This document shows positions 31,424 through 40,211 of a DNA stretch of 64,000 nt, one piece after another. The stretch is from Modicisalibacter luteus DSM 23508. GTDB lineage: Bacteria > Pseudomonadota > Gammaproteobacteria > Pseudomonadales > Halomonadaceae. Positions within the stretch are counted from its first letter, which is position 1, and each line of letters starts with the position of its first letter. The notes below the pieces were generated by a model. It was given only the letters and a program-made list of their open reading frames with translations. It searched no databases and was not told the DNA's origin. Position numbers and translations under genes: made by a program. The DNA is taken from NCBI RefSeq assembly GCF_000378505.1, contig NZ_KB899995.1, positions 186,001 to 250,000 of the forward strand. Direction: 5' to 3'.

Positions 31424-31961
31424 ACGCCTCGATCTGGTCGAGTGGCAGGCCTGCCGACGTCTGGCCCTGTTCTGCCACTACCGCCCATTGCTGGCCCTGC
31501 TGCGGCTGGCCAGCCGCTTGGGTGACTGGCCGGCATGGGTGTTGCTGATCGCCTGTCAGCCACTGATTCATGGCCATGCCGGCTGGCATGTCGTCGTGCA
31601 GTTCGCGACGACGGCCGTGGTCGGGATCATGGTCTATCGCCTGCTCAAGACGCGCCTGTGCCGCGAGCGCCCCTTCATTACCTTTACGGCGATTCCCTGC
31701 ACGATGCCGCCAATGGACCGCTATAGCTTTCCCAGCGGGCACACGATGCATGCGGTGAGCTTTGCCACCCTGACTGCAGCGACGGCACCCTGGCTGCTGG
31801 CGATCATCGCCCCGCTGGCGCTGCTGATTGCCGCTTCACGGGTGGGGCTGGGATTGCACTACATGAGTGACGTGGCTGCGGGCGCCCTGCTCGGCCTGCT
31901 GTTGGCCAAGGCCAGCCTGTGGCTGTATCCGGCCACGCTGGTAACCGCTGTGCTGCCGTGA
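31395..31961 (+). CDS. PAP2 family membrane phosphatase
   Basis: A 188-residue integral membrane phosphatase with the three catalytic motifs of the PAP2 family: KTRLCRERP (Lys85, Arg92, Pro93), PSGHT (Ser114, His116) and SRVGLGLHYMSD (Arg149, His155, Asp159). These enzymes remove phosphate from lipid phosphates or lipid pyrophosphates such as undecaprenyl pyrophosphate. The ATG at 31395 lies inside the end of the glycosyltransferase gene, so translation is probably coupled. Its stop directly abuts the convergent flippase-like gene. Likely role: recycling a lipid carrier or preparing a lipid acceptor. Confidence 0.9.
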   Translation: MVNRSFPVFERLDLVEWQACRRLALFCHYRPLLALLRLASRLGDWPAWVLLIACQPLIHGHAGWHVVVQFATTAVVGIMVYRLLKTRLCRERPFITFTAIPCTMPPMDRYSFPSGHTMHAVSFATLTAATAPWLLAIIAPLALLIAASRVGLGLHYMSDVAAGALLGLLLAKASLWLYPATLVTAVLP

Positions 31962-32960
31962 CTAGCGGCGCCACGACAGGCGCCGGCGGAGAAGAAACTG
32001 GCGGTGGAACAGGCAGACGAACACGGGGGCGCCGGCCAGAAGATAGAAGTGGAAGGTCACGAAGCGCCAGATCAATACCGCCACGGAGGCCTGTGACAGG
32101 CCGATCAATGGGGTCAGCAGGGCCGTCGAGGCCAGCTCGGCGCCGCCCAGGCCGCCCGGCAGCATGCTGACCTGACCCGCCGCCATCGATAGCATCTGGA
32201 CCAGAAACGTCCACGCCCAGGCCACGTCGTGACCGAGCCCCTCGATGACCAGGTAAAGCACGCTGTAGCGCAGGAGCCAGTGGCTACAGCAAAGCATGAA
32301 GACCAGCGCCAGCCGGCGGCGTGACAGGCCGAGCGTGGCAAGCAGGGCACGACGAAAGCGCAACAGACGGCGGGCCAGGCCGAAGCGCAGGCGCCAGGGC
32401 AGCCGTAGCCCTGCCAGCCACTGGCCGCTGATGGCCAGAAAGCGCGACGTATGGCGCAGCCATAGCCATGCCAAGGCCAGCACGATGCTGAGCAGGGCGA
32501 TAGAGGTGCCGATCAGCCAGTCGAGGCGGGAATCGAGCAGAGCCACCGTGGCATACACGGCAACGAACAGCAGGGCGACAAGGAAAAATACCAGGTCGGT
32601 CAACTGATCGGCGGCGAAGACCGCCGTGGCGCGGGATGCCGGAACACCGCGACGGACCAGCAAGCCGTATAGGGTGATCGGCCCACCGCTGCCACCGGGC
32701 GTGGCGCAAAAGGCGAACTCGGTGGCCATGACAGTCGCCAAGGCCTGGGGTGGGCTCACGGCATGTGCATGTCCCGCCAGCAACAGCCGCAGACGCCAGG
32801 CATTGATGATCCAGCACAGCCCGATCATACCCAACATGAACGTCAGGTAGCCGCCCGGGAAGGCTAGCAACGTGCCCATCAGCGCCGGGCCTACGACCAC
32901 AAAAGGGATGGCCAGGGCCAGGGCCAGCGAGACGGGCAGCAGCCACAAGGCATGCCGCAT
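31962..32960 (-). CDS. YbhN/AglD-like membrane protein (LPG synthase TM family, flippase-like)
   Basis: A 332-residue protein with about eight membrane helices, matching the lysylphosphatidylglycerol synthase transmembrane family. Typical text is AFCATPGGSGGPITLYGLLVRRGVPASRATAVFAADQLTDL and MAAGQVSMLPGGLGGAELA. It has no aminoacyl-transferase domain, so it is not MprF; stand-alone members are proposed to move or hold lipids or lipid-linked sugars. It is cotranscribed with the glycosyltransferase just upstream (4-bp gap) and convergent with the PAP2 gene. Confidence 0.87.
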   Translation of the reverse strand: MRHALWLLPVSLALALAIPFVVVGPALMGTLLAFPGGYLTFMLGMIGLCWIINAWRLRLLLAGHAHAVSPPQALATVMATEFAFCATPGGSGGPITLYGLLVRRGVPASRATAVFAADQLTDLVFFLVALLFVAVYATVALLDSRLDWLIGTSIALLSIVLALAWLWLRHTSRFLAISGQWLAGLRLPWRLRFGLARRLLRFRRALLATLGLSRRRLALVFMLCCSHWLLRYSVLYLVIEGLGHDVAWAWTFLVQMLSMAAGQVSMLPGGLGGAELASTALLTPLIGLSQASVAVLIWRFVTFHFYLLAGAPVFVCLFHRQFLLRRRLSWRR

Positions 32961-32964
32961 GGCG

Positions 32965-34083
32965 TCAGCCGTGTTGCTGGACGGAGGGCATCACGCTATC
33001 ACCGAGCACGCTGCGATAGTGCCCAAGCAGCGTATCGACGACGGCGTGCCAGTGGTAGTGGCGCTCGACATGGCGGCGGGCATGACGCCCCATCGACTTG
33101 GCGTCGTTCAAGAATAGCTCCTGGGTCGCCTGGACCATGGCATCGGGGGAGTGGGGTGTACACAAGATACCGCAACCCAGCGGAATGTTCTCCTGCAGCG
33201 CGCCGGCGCGAACACCTACGACCGGCAAGCCGCTGGCCATGGCTTCCAGCGCTACTAACCCGAATGTTTCCCGGGTGCCGGCGTGGACAAGCGCATCGGC
33301 ACTGGCGAACCAGCGGGCCACTTCATCGCTGTCGCAGTAGCGATTGAAGACGGTGACGTTGTCCGGCACGCGCCGTGGCATGTGCGGGCCCATAATCAGC
33401 AGGTGATAGCGACTGCCCAGACGCTGTGCAGTGGCCAGCAGCTCAGGAATGTTCTTTTCGCGTGAGTTTCGACCGGCAAACACCAGCAAGCGGGTGTTCG
33501 GCGACAGGCCCAGCATATCGCGCAGCAGAGGATCGCGGCGCCGGGGGTGAAAGGTATCCAGGTCCACGCCCAGCGGCTGCAGGTGCACGTTGGGTACACC
33601 CCATTGCCCGAGGCGCTCGGCCATCGAGCGGCAGGGGGCCAGCACGCGGTCGAAGCGGCTATAGAGATCAGCGACATAGCGTTCCAGACGACGCGCCACA
33701 CCGGGGCCGAGTCGATCCCCCATCAGGCGGGGCAGGTCGGAATGATAGAAACCGATTACCGGCACTCCCAGATGCTGCCCGGCATCCAGCGCGGACCAGG
33801 CGGTCATGTAGGGGTCGCCCGCCTCGATCAGATCCGGACGCAGCCGTGTCAGCGCCTGTGCCCAGCGACGCCGGTGCAAGGGAAAGCGATAGCCCTGCCC
33901 GAAAGGCAGATGCATCGCCGGCAGTGTATGCAGGTTGCCGAGCTGCATGGCCTCGGCGCCGGGCACGAGCAGGCTGGCCTGCACGCCGGGCAACTGGGCC
34001 AGGCGACGATGCTTGGCTTGTAGATAGGTCCTGACGCCGCCGCTGGTCGGCGCATGAAACATGGTCACGTCGGCGATGTGCAA
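32965..34083 (-). CDS. Glycosyltransferase family 4, TTG start
   Basis: A 372-residue GT-B glycosyltransferase. It starts HIADVTMFHAPTSGGVRTYL with the usual glycine loop and has FAGRNSREKNIPELL and the E-x7-E motif ETFGLVALEA in the donor domain. I chose the TTG at 34083 because AGGAGA lies 8 nt upstream and the protein then begins at the first conserved strand; a TTG at 34128 would add 15 residues without a site. It forms a two-gene unit with the flippase-like protein. Its partner genes on the other strand are the PAP2 phosphatase and another glycosyltransferase. Confidence 0.87.
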   Translation of the reverse strand: MHIADVTMFHAPTSGGVRTYLQAKHRRLAQLPGVQASLLVPGAEAMQLGNLHTLPAMHLPFGQGYRFPLHRRRWAQALTRLRPDLIEAGDPYMTAWSALDAGQHLGVPVIGFYHSDLPRLMGDRLGPGVARRLERYVADLYSRFDRVLAPCRSMAERLGQWGVPNVHLQPLGVDLDTFHPRRRDPLLRDMLGLSPNTRLLVFAGRNSREKNIPELLATAQRLGSRYHLLIMGPHMPRRVPDNVTVFNRYCDSDEVARWFASADALVHAGTRETFGLVALEAMASGLPVVGVRAGALQENIPLGCGILCTPHSPDAMVQATQELFLNDAKSMGRHARRHVERHYHWHAVVDTLLGHYRSVLGDSVMPSVQQHG

Positions 34084-34218
34084 GGGCCGGTCTCCTGGAG
34101 GACATGATGCCTTCAGGCTAGTGTCCAAATGCGGCAGTCCGATGACAACGCAGTATGGCAGCCACTCGCCCTGGCGCCGGCATGGCTCCAGAGCGAGGGC
34201 TGGGGGGACATGGCCCGC

Positions 34219-35751
34219 TCAGCGAACCTGCGCCGGTGCGTAGATGTCCTGGTACTGCTGGCGCAGCTGGTTCTTCTGTACCTTGCCCATGGTGTTGCGC
34301 GGCAGAATATCGGCGAAGAATACTCGTTTGGGCTGCTTGTACTTGGCCAAGCGCCCGGAGAGCGAGGCGAGGATCTGGGCCTCGTCGAGCTGCGCACCTG
34401 ACTGAGGCACCACCACGGCAGTCACGCCCTCGCCAAAATCGGGGTGAGGCACGCCGATCACCGCGGACTCGACCACGCCGTCGAGCTCGTCGATGACCTG
34501 TTCGACTTCCTTGGGATAGACGTTATAGCCGCCCGAAATCACCAGGTCCTTGTCGCGCCCGACGATATGCACGTAGCCGCGCTCGTCGATCATGGCCAGG
34601 TCGCCGGTGATGAAAAAGCCGTCCTCGAGCAGTTCCTCGCGGGTCTTTTCGGGCATGCGCCAGTAGCCGATGAACACATTGGGGCCGCGCACCTCAAGCA
34701 TGCCGATCTCGCCCTGTGCCACCGGCTGGTGGGTCTCGCGGTCGGTGATACGAATCTCCACCCCCGGCAGCGGCGTGCCCACGGTACCGGCAATGCGGTC
34801 GCCCTCGTAGGGGTTGGAGGTATTCATGTTGGTTTCGGTCATGCCGTAACGTTCAAGGATGGCATGCCCGGTGCGCTGTTCGAACGCCTGGTGCGTCTCG
34901 GCGGTGAGCGGGGCGGAGCCGGAGGTGAACAGGCGCATGTTGGCGGTGAGTTCGCGAGTCAGGCGGCTATCCTGGAGCAGACGCGTATAAAAGGTCGGCA
35001 CACCCATCATTGTCGTGCCGTTGGGCAGTTCCTCAATGATCGTGTCGACATCGAAGCGCGGCAGAAACAGCATGCTGGCACCGGCCATGAGTATGACGTT
35101 GCAGGCCACGAACAGGCCGTGGGTGTGGAAGATCGGCAGGGCGTGAATCAATCGGTCGGTCTCGCTGAAACGCCAGGCCTCGACCAGCGACGCCGCGTTG
35201 GAAGCCAGGTTGCGGTGCGTCAGCATGGCGCCCTTGGAGCGCCCGGTGGTGCCCGAGGTATAGAGGATCGCTGCCAGATCGTTGGCGTCGCGAGGCTCGA
35301 TGGTCTCGAGCGGTGTGGCCTGTCTAGCCTGCTCCAGCAGGCTGCCATCGCCCCCGGTACCCAGGGTGGCGACCTGCGGGCAGCCGGTATCCTCGGCGAC
35401 GCCTTGGGCGGGCCCGAGATCCTCGGGGCGACAGACAAACAGGGCCGGCTCGGCATCGCCGAGAAAGTAGCGTATCTCCTCGGCGGTGTAGCCCGTGTTG
35501 AGCGGCAGATAGACGCCGCCCAGGCGCAGGCAGGCCAGGTACAGCAGGACCGTCTCGGGACTCTTGTCGACCTGTACCGCTACACGATCCCCGGGGCGCA
35601 CGCCCAGGGCCCGCAGGGCGCCTGCAATGCGCGCCGTGTGATCTAGCGCCTCGCGGTAGGCGTAGTGGCTGCCATCACGGGTGGTGATGAAAGTGGCGTC
35701 TCCACGGGCGTGCATGCGCGCCGCAAACGTCTCGAACAGATTGTCGCTCAT
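34219..35751 (-). CDS. matB: Malonyl-CoA synthetase
   Basis: A 510-residue acyl-adenylate-forming ligase that makes malonyl-CoA from malonate, ATP and CoA. Motifs: the P-loop TSGTTGRSKG at 165-174, YGMTETNMNTSNPY (the malonate-specific variant of the A5 motif), GRDKDLVISGGYNVYPKEVE, and the C-terminal catalytic lysine in LPRNTMGKVQ. Length equals that of known MatB. The start overlaps the decarboxylase stop by 4 bp. Last gene of the leftward malonate operon (TRAP transporter-matA-matB), controlled by the divergent GntR regulator. Confidence 0.93.
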   Translation of the reverse strand: MSDNLFETFAARMHARGDATFITTRDGSHYAYREALDHTARIAGALRALGVRPGDRVAVQVDKSPETVLLYLACLRLGGVYLPLNTGYTAEEIRYFLGDAEPALFVCRPEDLGPAQGVAEDTGCPQVATLGTGGDGSLLEQARQATPLETIEPRDANDLAAILYTSGTTGRSKGAMLTHRNLASNAASLVEAWRFSETDRLIHALPIFHTHGLFVACNVILMAGASMLFLPRFDVDTIIEELPNGTTMMGVPTFYTRLLQDSRLTRELTANMRLFTSGSAPLTAETHQAFEQRTGHAILERYGMTETNMNTSNPYEGDRIAGTVGTPLPGVEIRITDRETHQPVAQGEIGMLEVRGPNVFIGYWRMPEKTREELLEDGFFITGDLAMIDERGYVHIVGRDKDLVISGGYNVYPKEVEQVIDELDGVVESAVIGVPHPDFGEGVTAVVVPQSGAQLDEAQILASLSGRLAKYKQPKRVFFADILPRNTMGKVQKNQLRQQYQDIYAPAQVR

Positions 35752-37106
35752 TTTTCCGTTTCTCCCGTGAGCAGTTTTCGGGCACGCCGCTTCAGGTCGC
35801 GTACGCTCGAGGAGCACGCGATCGTGCCGTTGGTCGTGTATTGCTCGTGATTGCGCTCGATGTCCTCGAGCACGTAGAGATAATTGACCATCAGGCCCGC
35901 GGCCTGATGGATGCCCTTGGCCGAGATGTCCCCCAGCCAGTTGATGCGATGCAGCTCCGCGCCATTGCCGAGATGGAAGCGGGCGACCGGATTCAGCGGC
36001 AGGCCCTTGCCGTTCTTTTCCTGCAACAGGTAATGGGCCGCCAGTGGCTTGATCACTTCCCGCAGGCGGTCGGCCTTTGCCGGGTCGCTGTGCCAGTCGG
36101 GGTCGTCGAGCAGGGTCAGCGTCTCGCTGGCCCCATCGTCCAGGTGGTCTTCGCTCTCGTGCAGGCTATCCAGCCACTGGCGGAAACCGGGTACCGGCGA
36201 CAGCGTCACGAAGTGGCGCAGGTTGGGCAACTCCTGCTTCAGCTCCTGAACGACCTGCTTGATCAGGAAATTGCCGAACGAGATGCCGCGCAGGCCGACC
36301 TGGCAGTTGCTGATCCCAAAGAACGCCGCGGTATCGGCGACGTCGGGATCCTCGATCACGCCGTGTGTCCCGCTGAGAATCGGCTGGATCTGGTCGGGCA
36401 GGCCCTTGTAGAGCGCCACCTCGACGAAAATCAACGGCTCGTCGCCGATGGCCGGGTGGAAGAAGGCGAAACATCGCCGGTCGCGAGCATCCAGGCGACG
36501 CCGCAGATCATTCCAGTCCTGGATCTCATGCACCGCCTCGTAGTGAATGATGCGCTCGAGGATCGCCGCCGGCGTGTTCCAGTCGATGCGCCTCAGCACC
36601 AGGAACCCCCGGTTGAACCACGAGGCGAACAGGTGGGCGAAGTCGTCGTTCAAAGGCAGCAGGTCGGGATGCGCCTTGAGCACGTTCAGCAGGTCTTCAC
36701 GCATGCCCACCAACTTGTGAGTGCCGCCGGTGGTCAGGTTAAGCCGCCTCAATACTTCCTGACGGCTCGGCTCGCAGACATTGAACAATGCCTGGAGGTC
36801 GCCGTCGTTGCGGGACGCCTGGTAACGCTGGTACGCCTCGTCGATACGCTCGGGGTCCGCCGAGAACTCGCTGGTCAGGCGCTCGAAGAAGCGCAGTTTC
36901 TCGGTCTCGTCGAGACGCGTGTAGAGGTCGAGGGCACGGCTGGCCAGGGTGATGCTGGAAGCCTCGCCATCGCTTTCCAGCAGCGCCCGGCACGCCGCGA
37001 TCACCCGCTCGTTATCGACCGGGACGCGGGCCTCGGAGCGCTGCCAGCGAAGGGCATCCCGCTGGGTGATGGTACTGAACAGTTCCTGCAGAAAGCTCAT
37101 GTTCAT
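35748..37106 (-). CDS. matA: Malonyl-CoA decarboxylase
   Basis: A 452-residue enzyme that converts malonyl-CoA to acetyl-CoA and CO2. The N-terminal helical domain runs to ~residue 170. The GNAT-like catalytic domain has GISFGNFLIKQVV, the catalytic serine in LSPVPGF and the catalytic histidine in NPVARFHLGNGA. These match bacterial MatA and human MLYCD. The ATG at 37106 is used, with a second ATG two codons on. It follows the TRAP large permease by 23 bp and overlaps matB, so uptake, activation and decarboxylation of malonate are encoded together. Confidence 0.94.
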   Translation of the reverse strand: MNMSFLQELFSTITQRDALRWQRSEARVPVDNERVIAACRALLESDGEASSITLASRALDLYTRLDETEKLRFFERLTSEFSADPERIDEAYQRYQASRNDGDLQALFNVCEPSRQEVLRRLNLTTGGTHKLVGMREDLLNVLKAHPDLLPLNDDFAHLFASWFNRGFLVLRRIDWNTPAAILERIIHYEAVHEIQDWNDLRRRLDARDRRCFAFFHPAIGDEPLIFVEVALYKGLPDQIQPILSGTHGVIEDPDVADTAAFFGISNCQVGLRGISFGNFLIKQVVQELKQELPNLRHFVTLSPVPGFRQWLDSLHESEDHLDDGASETLTLLDDPDWHSDPAKADRLREVIKPLAAHYLLQEKNGKGLPLNPVARFHLGNGAELHRINWLGDISAKGIHQAAGLMVNYLYVLEDIERNHEQYTTNGTIACSSSVRDLKRRARKLLTGETEK

Positions 37107-37129
37107 GGTCGCTTCTCTTGTGGTGACGG

Positions 37130-38458
37130 TCAGTTCATCAGCAGATCGGGTAGCCAGGTGGCGATGCCGGGGAAGAAGCACAGCAGCACGATGCCCAGCA
37201 CCATGCACAATGCGTAGGGCAGACTGCCCAGCAGCACGTCGCGCAGGGCGATGTCCGGGGCAATACCCTTGATTATGAAAAGGTTCAGGCCAACCGGCGG
37301 CGTGATCAGCCCGATCTCCAGATTGATGGTCAAAACCACCGCGAACCAGTAGGGATCGAAATCCGCCGCGAGAATGATTGGCAGTAGGATAGGAGCGGTC
37401 ATCACGATCACCGCCACCGGTGGCAGGAAGAAGCCGGCCACCAGCAAGAACACGTTGATGATGCCCATCAGTACCCAGCGGTTGACCTCGAGATCGGCGA
37501 TGGCGCCGGCCACGGTCTGGGTGATGAACATCGACGACAGCGCATAGGCGAAGATCTCCGCTGCGGCGATGATCAGCATGATCATTACGCTCTCGCGCAG
37601 TGCGTCGCGCATGATGATCTTGAGTGGTTTCGCGCGCCACATGCGGTAGACCACGATGGCCAGCGCCAGGCACAGGAAAGCGCCGGCACCTGCGGCTTCC
37701 GAGGGTGTCGCGACCCCACCATACAGGGCAAACAGGATGCCGGTGACTACCACCAGAAACGGCAGCACCCGCACCAGGGCCTTGAGGTTGCCCTCGACAT
37801 TCTGTTTTACCTGGGCCGCCGCCTCCGCCACCGGGTTCGGCGCGTTATAACCGCCGGCCAGCTTGCAGGCGATCAATGTCCAGGCCATGAACAGCAGGGC
37901 CAGCATGACACCGGGCACGGCACCGGCGATGAACAGCCGGCCAATGGAGGTCTCGGTGGAAATGCCGTAGACGATCATGGTCACCGAGGGCGGAATCAGG
38001 ATGCCCAGCGTGCCGCCGGCAGCGATGCAGCCGGCGGCCACGCCATCCGGATAGCCACGCTTGCGCATCTCGGGGATACCCAGCTTGCCGATTGCCGCAC
38101 TGGTCGCCGGCGAGGAGCCGGACAGTGCGGCGAAGATCGAGCAGGCGCCGATGTTCGAGATTGCCAGTCCGCCGGGAACGCGACCCAGCCAGAGATCGAG
38201 CGAGCGATACAGGTCGCGCCCGGTGGGTGACGATGCCACGGCTGCACCCATCAGTATGAACATGGGAATCGCCACGAAACTGAACGAGGCGAGACTGCCA
38301 TAGAAGGTTTCCCCGAAGTAGGTCAGTTCGCCCATGCCCCGATTGAGCACCAGGGCACCGAGGGACACGCTGCCCAGGGCGAAGGCAATGGGCGTACCGA
38401 TGGCCATCAGGACCATCAGCGCGACCACGATAAGGATGCCGCTAGTGACTGGATCCAT
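37130..38458 (-). CDS. TRAP transporter large permease, malonate (DctM/MatM)
   Basis: A 442-residue membrane protein with about 12 helices and the DctM-family patterns SFVAIPMFILMGAAV, NIGACSIFAALSGSSPATSAAIGKLG, GTLGILIPPSVTMIVYG and NLEIGLITPPVGLNLFIIKGI. It forms the sodium-driven translocation channel. The start at 38458 follows GGGGAGG and lies within the end of the small permease gene (17-bp overlap). Malonate specificity is inferred from matA and matB downstream; similar MatPQM systems are known in rhizobia. Confidence 0.92.
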   Translation of the reverse strand: MDPVTSGILIVVALMVLMAIGTPIAFALGSVSLGALVLNRGMGELTYFGETFYGSLASFSFVAIPMFILMGAAVASSPTGRDLYRSLDLWLGRVPGGLAISNIGACSIFAALSGSSPATSAAIGKLGIPEMRKRGYPDGVAAGCIAAGGTLGILIPPSVTMIVYGISTETSIGRLFIAGAVPGVMLALLFMAWTLIACKLAGGYNAPNPVAEAAAQVKQNVEGNLKALVRVLPFLVVVTGILFALYGGVATPSEAAGAGAFLCLALAIVVYRMWRAKPLKIIMRDALRESVMIMLIIAAAEIFAYALSSMFITQTVAGAIADLEVNRWVLMGIINVFLLVAGFFLPPVAVIVMTAPILLPIILAADFDPYWFAVVLTINLEIGLITPPVGLNLFIIKGIAPDIALRDVLLGSLPYALCMVLGIVLLCFFPGIATWLPDLLMN

Positions 38459-38981
38459 GGTTGGCCTCCCCACGAATAATTTCCGCGATGTACTGCAGCG
38501 AGAGCAGACTGGCGCCGATAGCCATGGGCAGCAGCGCCGGCCACAAGGGTGGGTTCCAAACCGTGCCTGTGGTCCAGCCGCCGTGCCAGGCCTCGAGCAC
38601 GTATAGCCAGGCGCCATAGGACAGGGCGATACAAAAGCCCAGGCCAACCAGCGATGCGGCCAGCAGCATGGCCTTTCTCAACCAGCCGCCTATGGCATCG
38701 GGCAGCACGGTCACGGCGACATGGCCACCGGTCATCAGGACATAGGGGGCGCCGAGCAACATGGCGCCGGTGATGGTGAACACGGTGAACTCCGTTTGCC
38801 AGGTGGTGCTCTGGCCTAGCGCGTAGCGCACGAAGATCATGTGACAAACAGCGAGCACACCGGCAGCCAGGGCCACGGAGGCGAGGACGGCCGTGGCGCC
38901 GGAAATGACGTCCATCATGCGGATGTATGCGCCGATCACGCCACGGTTGGGCAGCAACGTGTGGCTCGAGGTATGGGCCAT
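38442..38981 (-). CDS. TRAP transporter small permease, malonate (DctQ/MatQ)
   Basis: A 179-residue protein with four membrane helices, including FVRYALGQSTTWQTEFTVFTITGAMLLGAPYVLMTGGHVAVTVL, which holds the DctQ-family W-x-x-E and hydrophobic GA core followed by the conserved H. The start at 38981 follows GGGAGG. It scaffolds the large permease in TRAP systems. It lies 88 bp after the binding-protein gene. Confidence 0.88.
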   Translation of the reverse strand: MAHTSSHTLLPNRGVIGAYIRMMDVISGATAVLASVALAAGVLAVCHMIFVRYALGQSTTWQTEFTVFTITGAMLLGAPYVLMTGGHVAVTVLPDAIGGWLRKAMLLAASLVGLGFCIALSYGAWLYVLEAWHGGWTTGTVWNPPLWPALLPMAIGASLLSLQYIAEIIRGEANHGSSH

Positions 38982-39069
38982 GATGCCTCCCTCATCGGTG
39001 AGTGGGAGAACCGCCATGCAAGGCGGTTCCAAAGGACGACGGCCCGACAGGCGTGGTCGGGCACCGCAT

Positions 39070-40068
39070 TCACTCCACGGCCAGGGCCGCATCGATCAGG
39101 GCTTGTCCGTTGGGCACGTTCTCGGCAAAGGTCTTGTAGGAGCTTTCCTTGGCGATCTTCAGCCAGGCCTCATAGTCTTCCTGCGACATGGAAACGACCT
39201 CGACGCCGTTCTCCTTGAACACGTCGATCATCTTCTGGTCGAGGGCGGCCGCCTCACCGGCAAAATACTCCTCAGCCTTCTGACCGGCCTCGGTCAGGGC
39301 CTTCTGCTGCTCTTCGTTGAGGCGGTCCCAGCTCTGCTGTGAGATCAGGATGGGCTCGTACATGAACCACAGGGCGTTCTCCCCGGGGGCGGTCAGGCAG
39401 TCGACCTGTTCGTAGATACGGTAGGAAACGAACGAGCCGGATGAGGTGTTGGCGCCGTCGAGCACGCCGGTCTGCATGGCGGTGTAGATTTCCGAGGACG
39501 GCATCGAGGCGATCGACGCGCCTGCGGTGGCCAGCATTTCATCGAAAGCGGGACCGGCGGCGCGCATGGCCTGGCCCTGGACGGTATCCGGTGAGGTGAT
39601 GCATTGCTTGCTCGAGGCGAAACCGCCGGCGAGCCAGGCATCGGCTAGCACCTTAGCGCCGGCGTCGTTGATCACCTGTTTGATCATGTCCATGAATTCG
39701 GAGTCGTTGAGCCGTTGGGCGCGTTCATGGTTGCGGACCAGGCCCGGCATCAACGTGGCGGAGAACTCCGGGTGACGGCCACTGGCGTAATCCAACGGCA
39801 GTGCGGTCATATCCAGACGACCGCGGACCAGAGCACCCCATTGCTCCTTGGCATCGAACAGCGACTGTCCCGGGTAGACCTGGATCTTCAAGTCGACGTT
39901 CGCGGCCTCGACCTCCTTGGCCATGAGCTGAACCATCTCGTCGCGAACGTCGCCCTTGCCACCGGGGAACTGGTGGGAGGCACGCAGGACGGTCTCGGCT
40001 GAGGCGGCGGAACTAAAGGCAACGGCCAGGCCGAGCGAGGCCATGGCCACAAGTGCAGTGGGTTTCAT
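39070..40068 (-). CDS. TRAP transporter periplasmic binding protein, malonate (DctP/MatP)
   Basis: A 332-residue DctP-family receptor with a signal peptide ending ASAE. The mature part starts TVLRASHQFPGGKGDVRDEMVQLMAKEV. The ligand-anchoring arginine is expected in the GQAMRAAGPAFDEML segment. A GGAGA site precedes the start. It is the first gene of the malonate operon and lies 143 bp from the divergent GntR regulator. Dicarboxylate binding is the family rule; malonate is inferred from the operon. Confidence 0.92.
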   Translation of the reverse strand: MKPTALVAMASLGLAVAFSSAASAETVLRASHQFPGGKGDVRDEMVQLMAKEVEAANVDLKIQVYPGQSLFDAKEQWGALVRGRLDMTALPLDYASGRHPEFSATLMPGLVRNHERAQRLNDSEFMDMIKQVINDAGAKVLADAWLAGGFASSKQCITSPDTVQGQAMRAAGPAFDEMLATAGASIASMPSSEIYTAMQTGVLDGANTSSGSFVSYRIYEQVDCLTAPGENALWFMYEPILISQQSWDRLNEEQQKALTEAGQKAEEYFAGEAAALDQKMIDVFKENGVEVVSMSQEDYEAWLKIAKESSYKTFAENVPNGQALIDAALAVE

Positions 40069-40102
40069 GTTGGCGTCTCCGATTCGATTGTTTTTGTGCT
40101 AG

Positions 40103-40129
40103 GTATATATCAGACGAGCTGATATATAC
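40103..40129. promoter_or_regulatory. Operator of the malonate operon (GntR/FCD site) with extra half-site
   Basis: A perfect palindrome: GTATATATCAG and CTGATATATAC around ACGAG, midway between the divergent regulator and the TRAP operon. A third half-site (CTGATATAT) follows at 40143-40151. AT-rich 11-bp arms with a 5-bp spacer fit a dimeric winged-helix regulator; the adjacent GntR protein is the obvious binder. Confidence 0.8.
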
Positions 40130-40211
40130 TTTAATAGCGGCGCTGATATATTTATGTCAATTTCTTGACCACTAGACGTTAGTGGCAGGCGATCGGATCG
40201 GGAGGTAGAGC

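Noticed and set aside
34444-37217. Two long + strand open frames (400 and 458 codons) opposite matB and matA
   Set aside because: Both are mirror frames of clearly recognised enzymes, with low-complexity composition and no ribosome sites.
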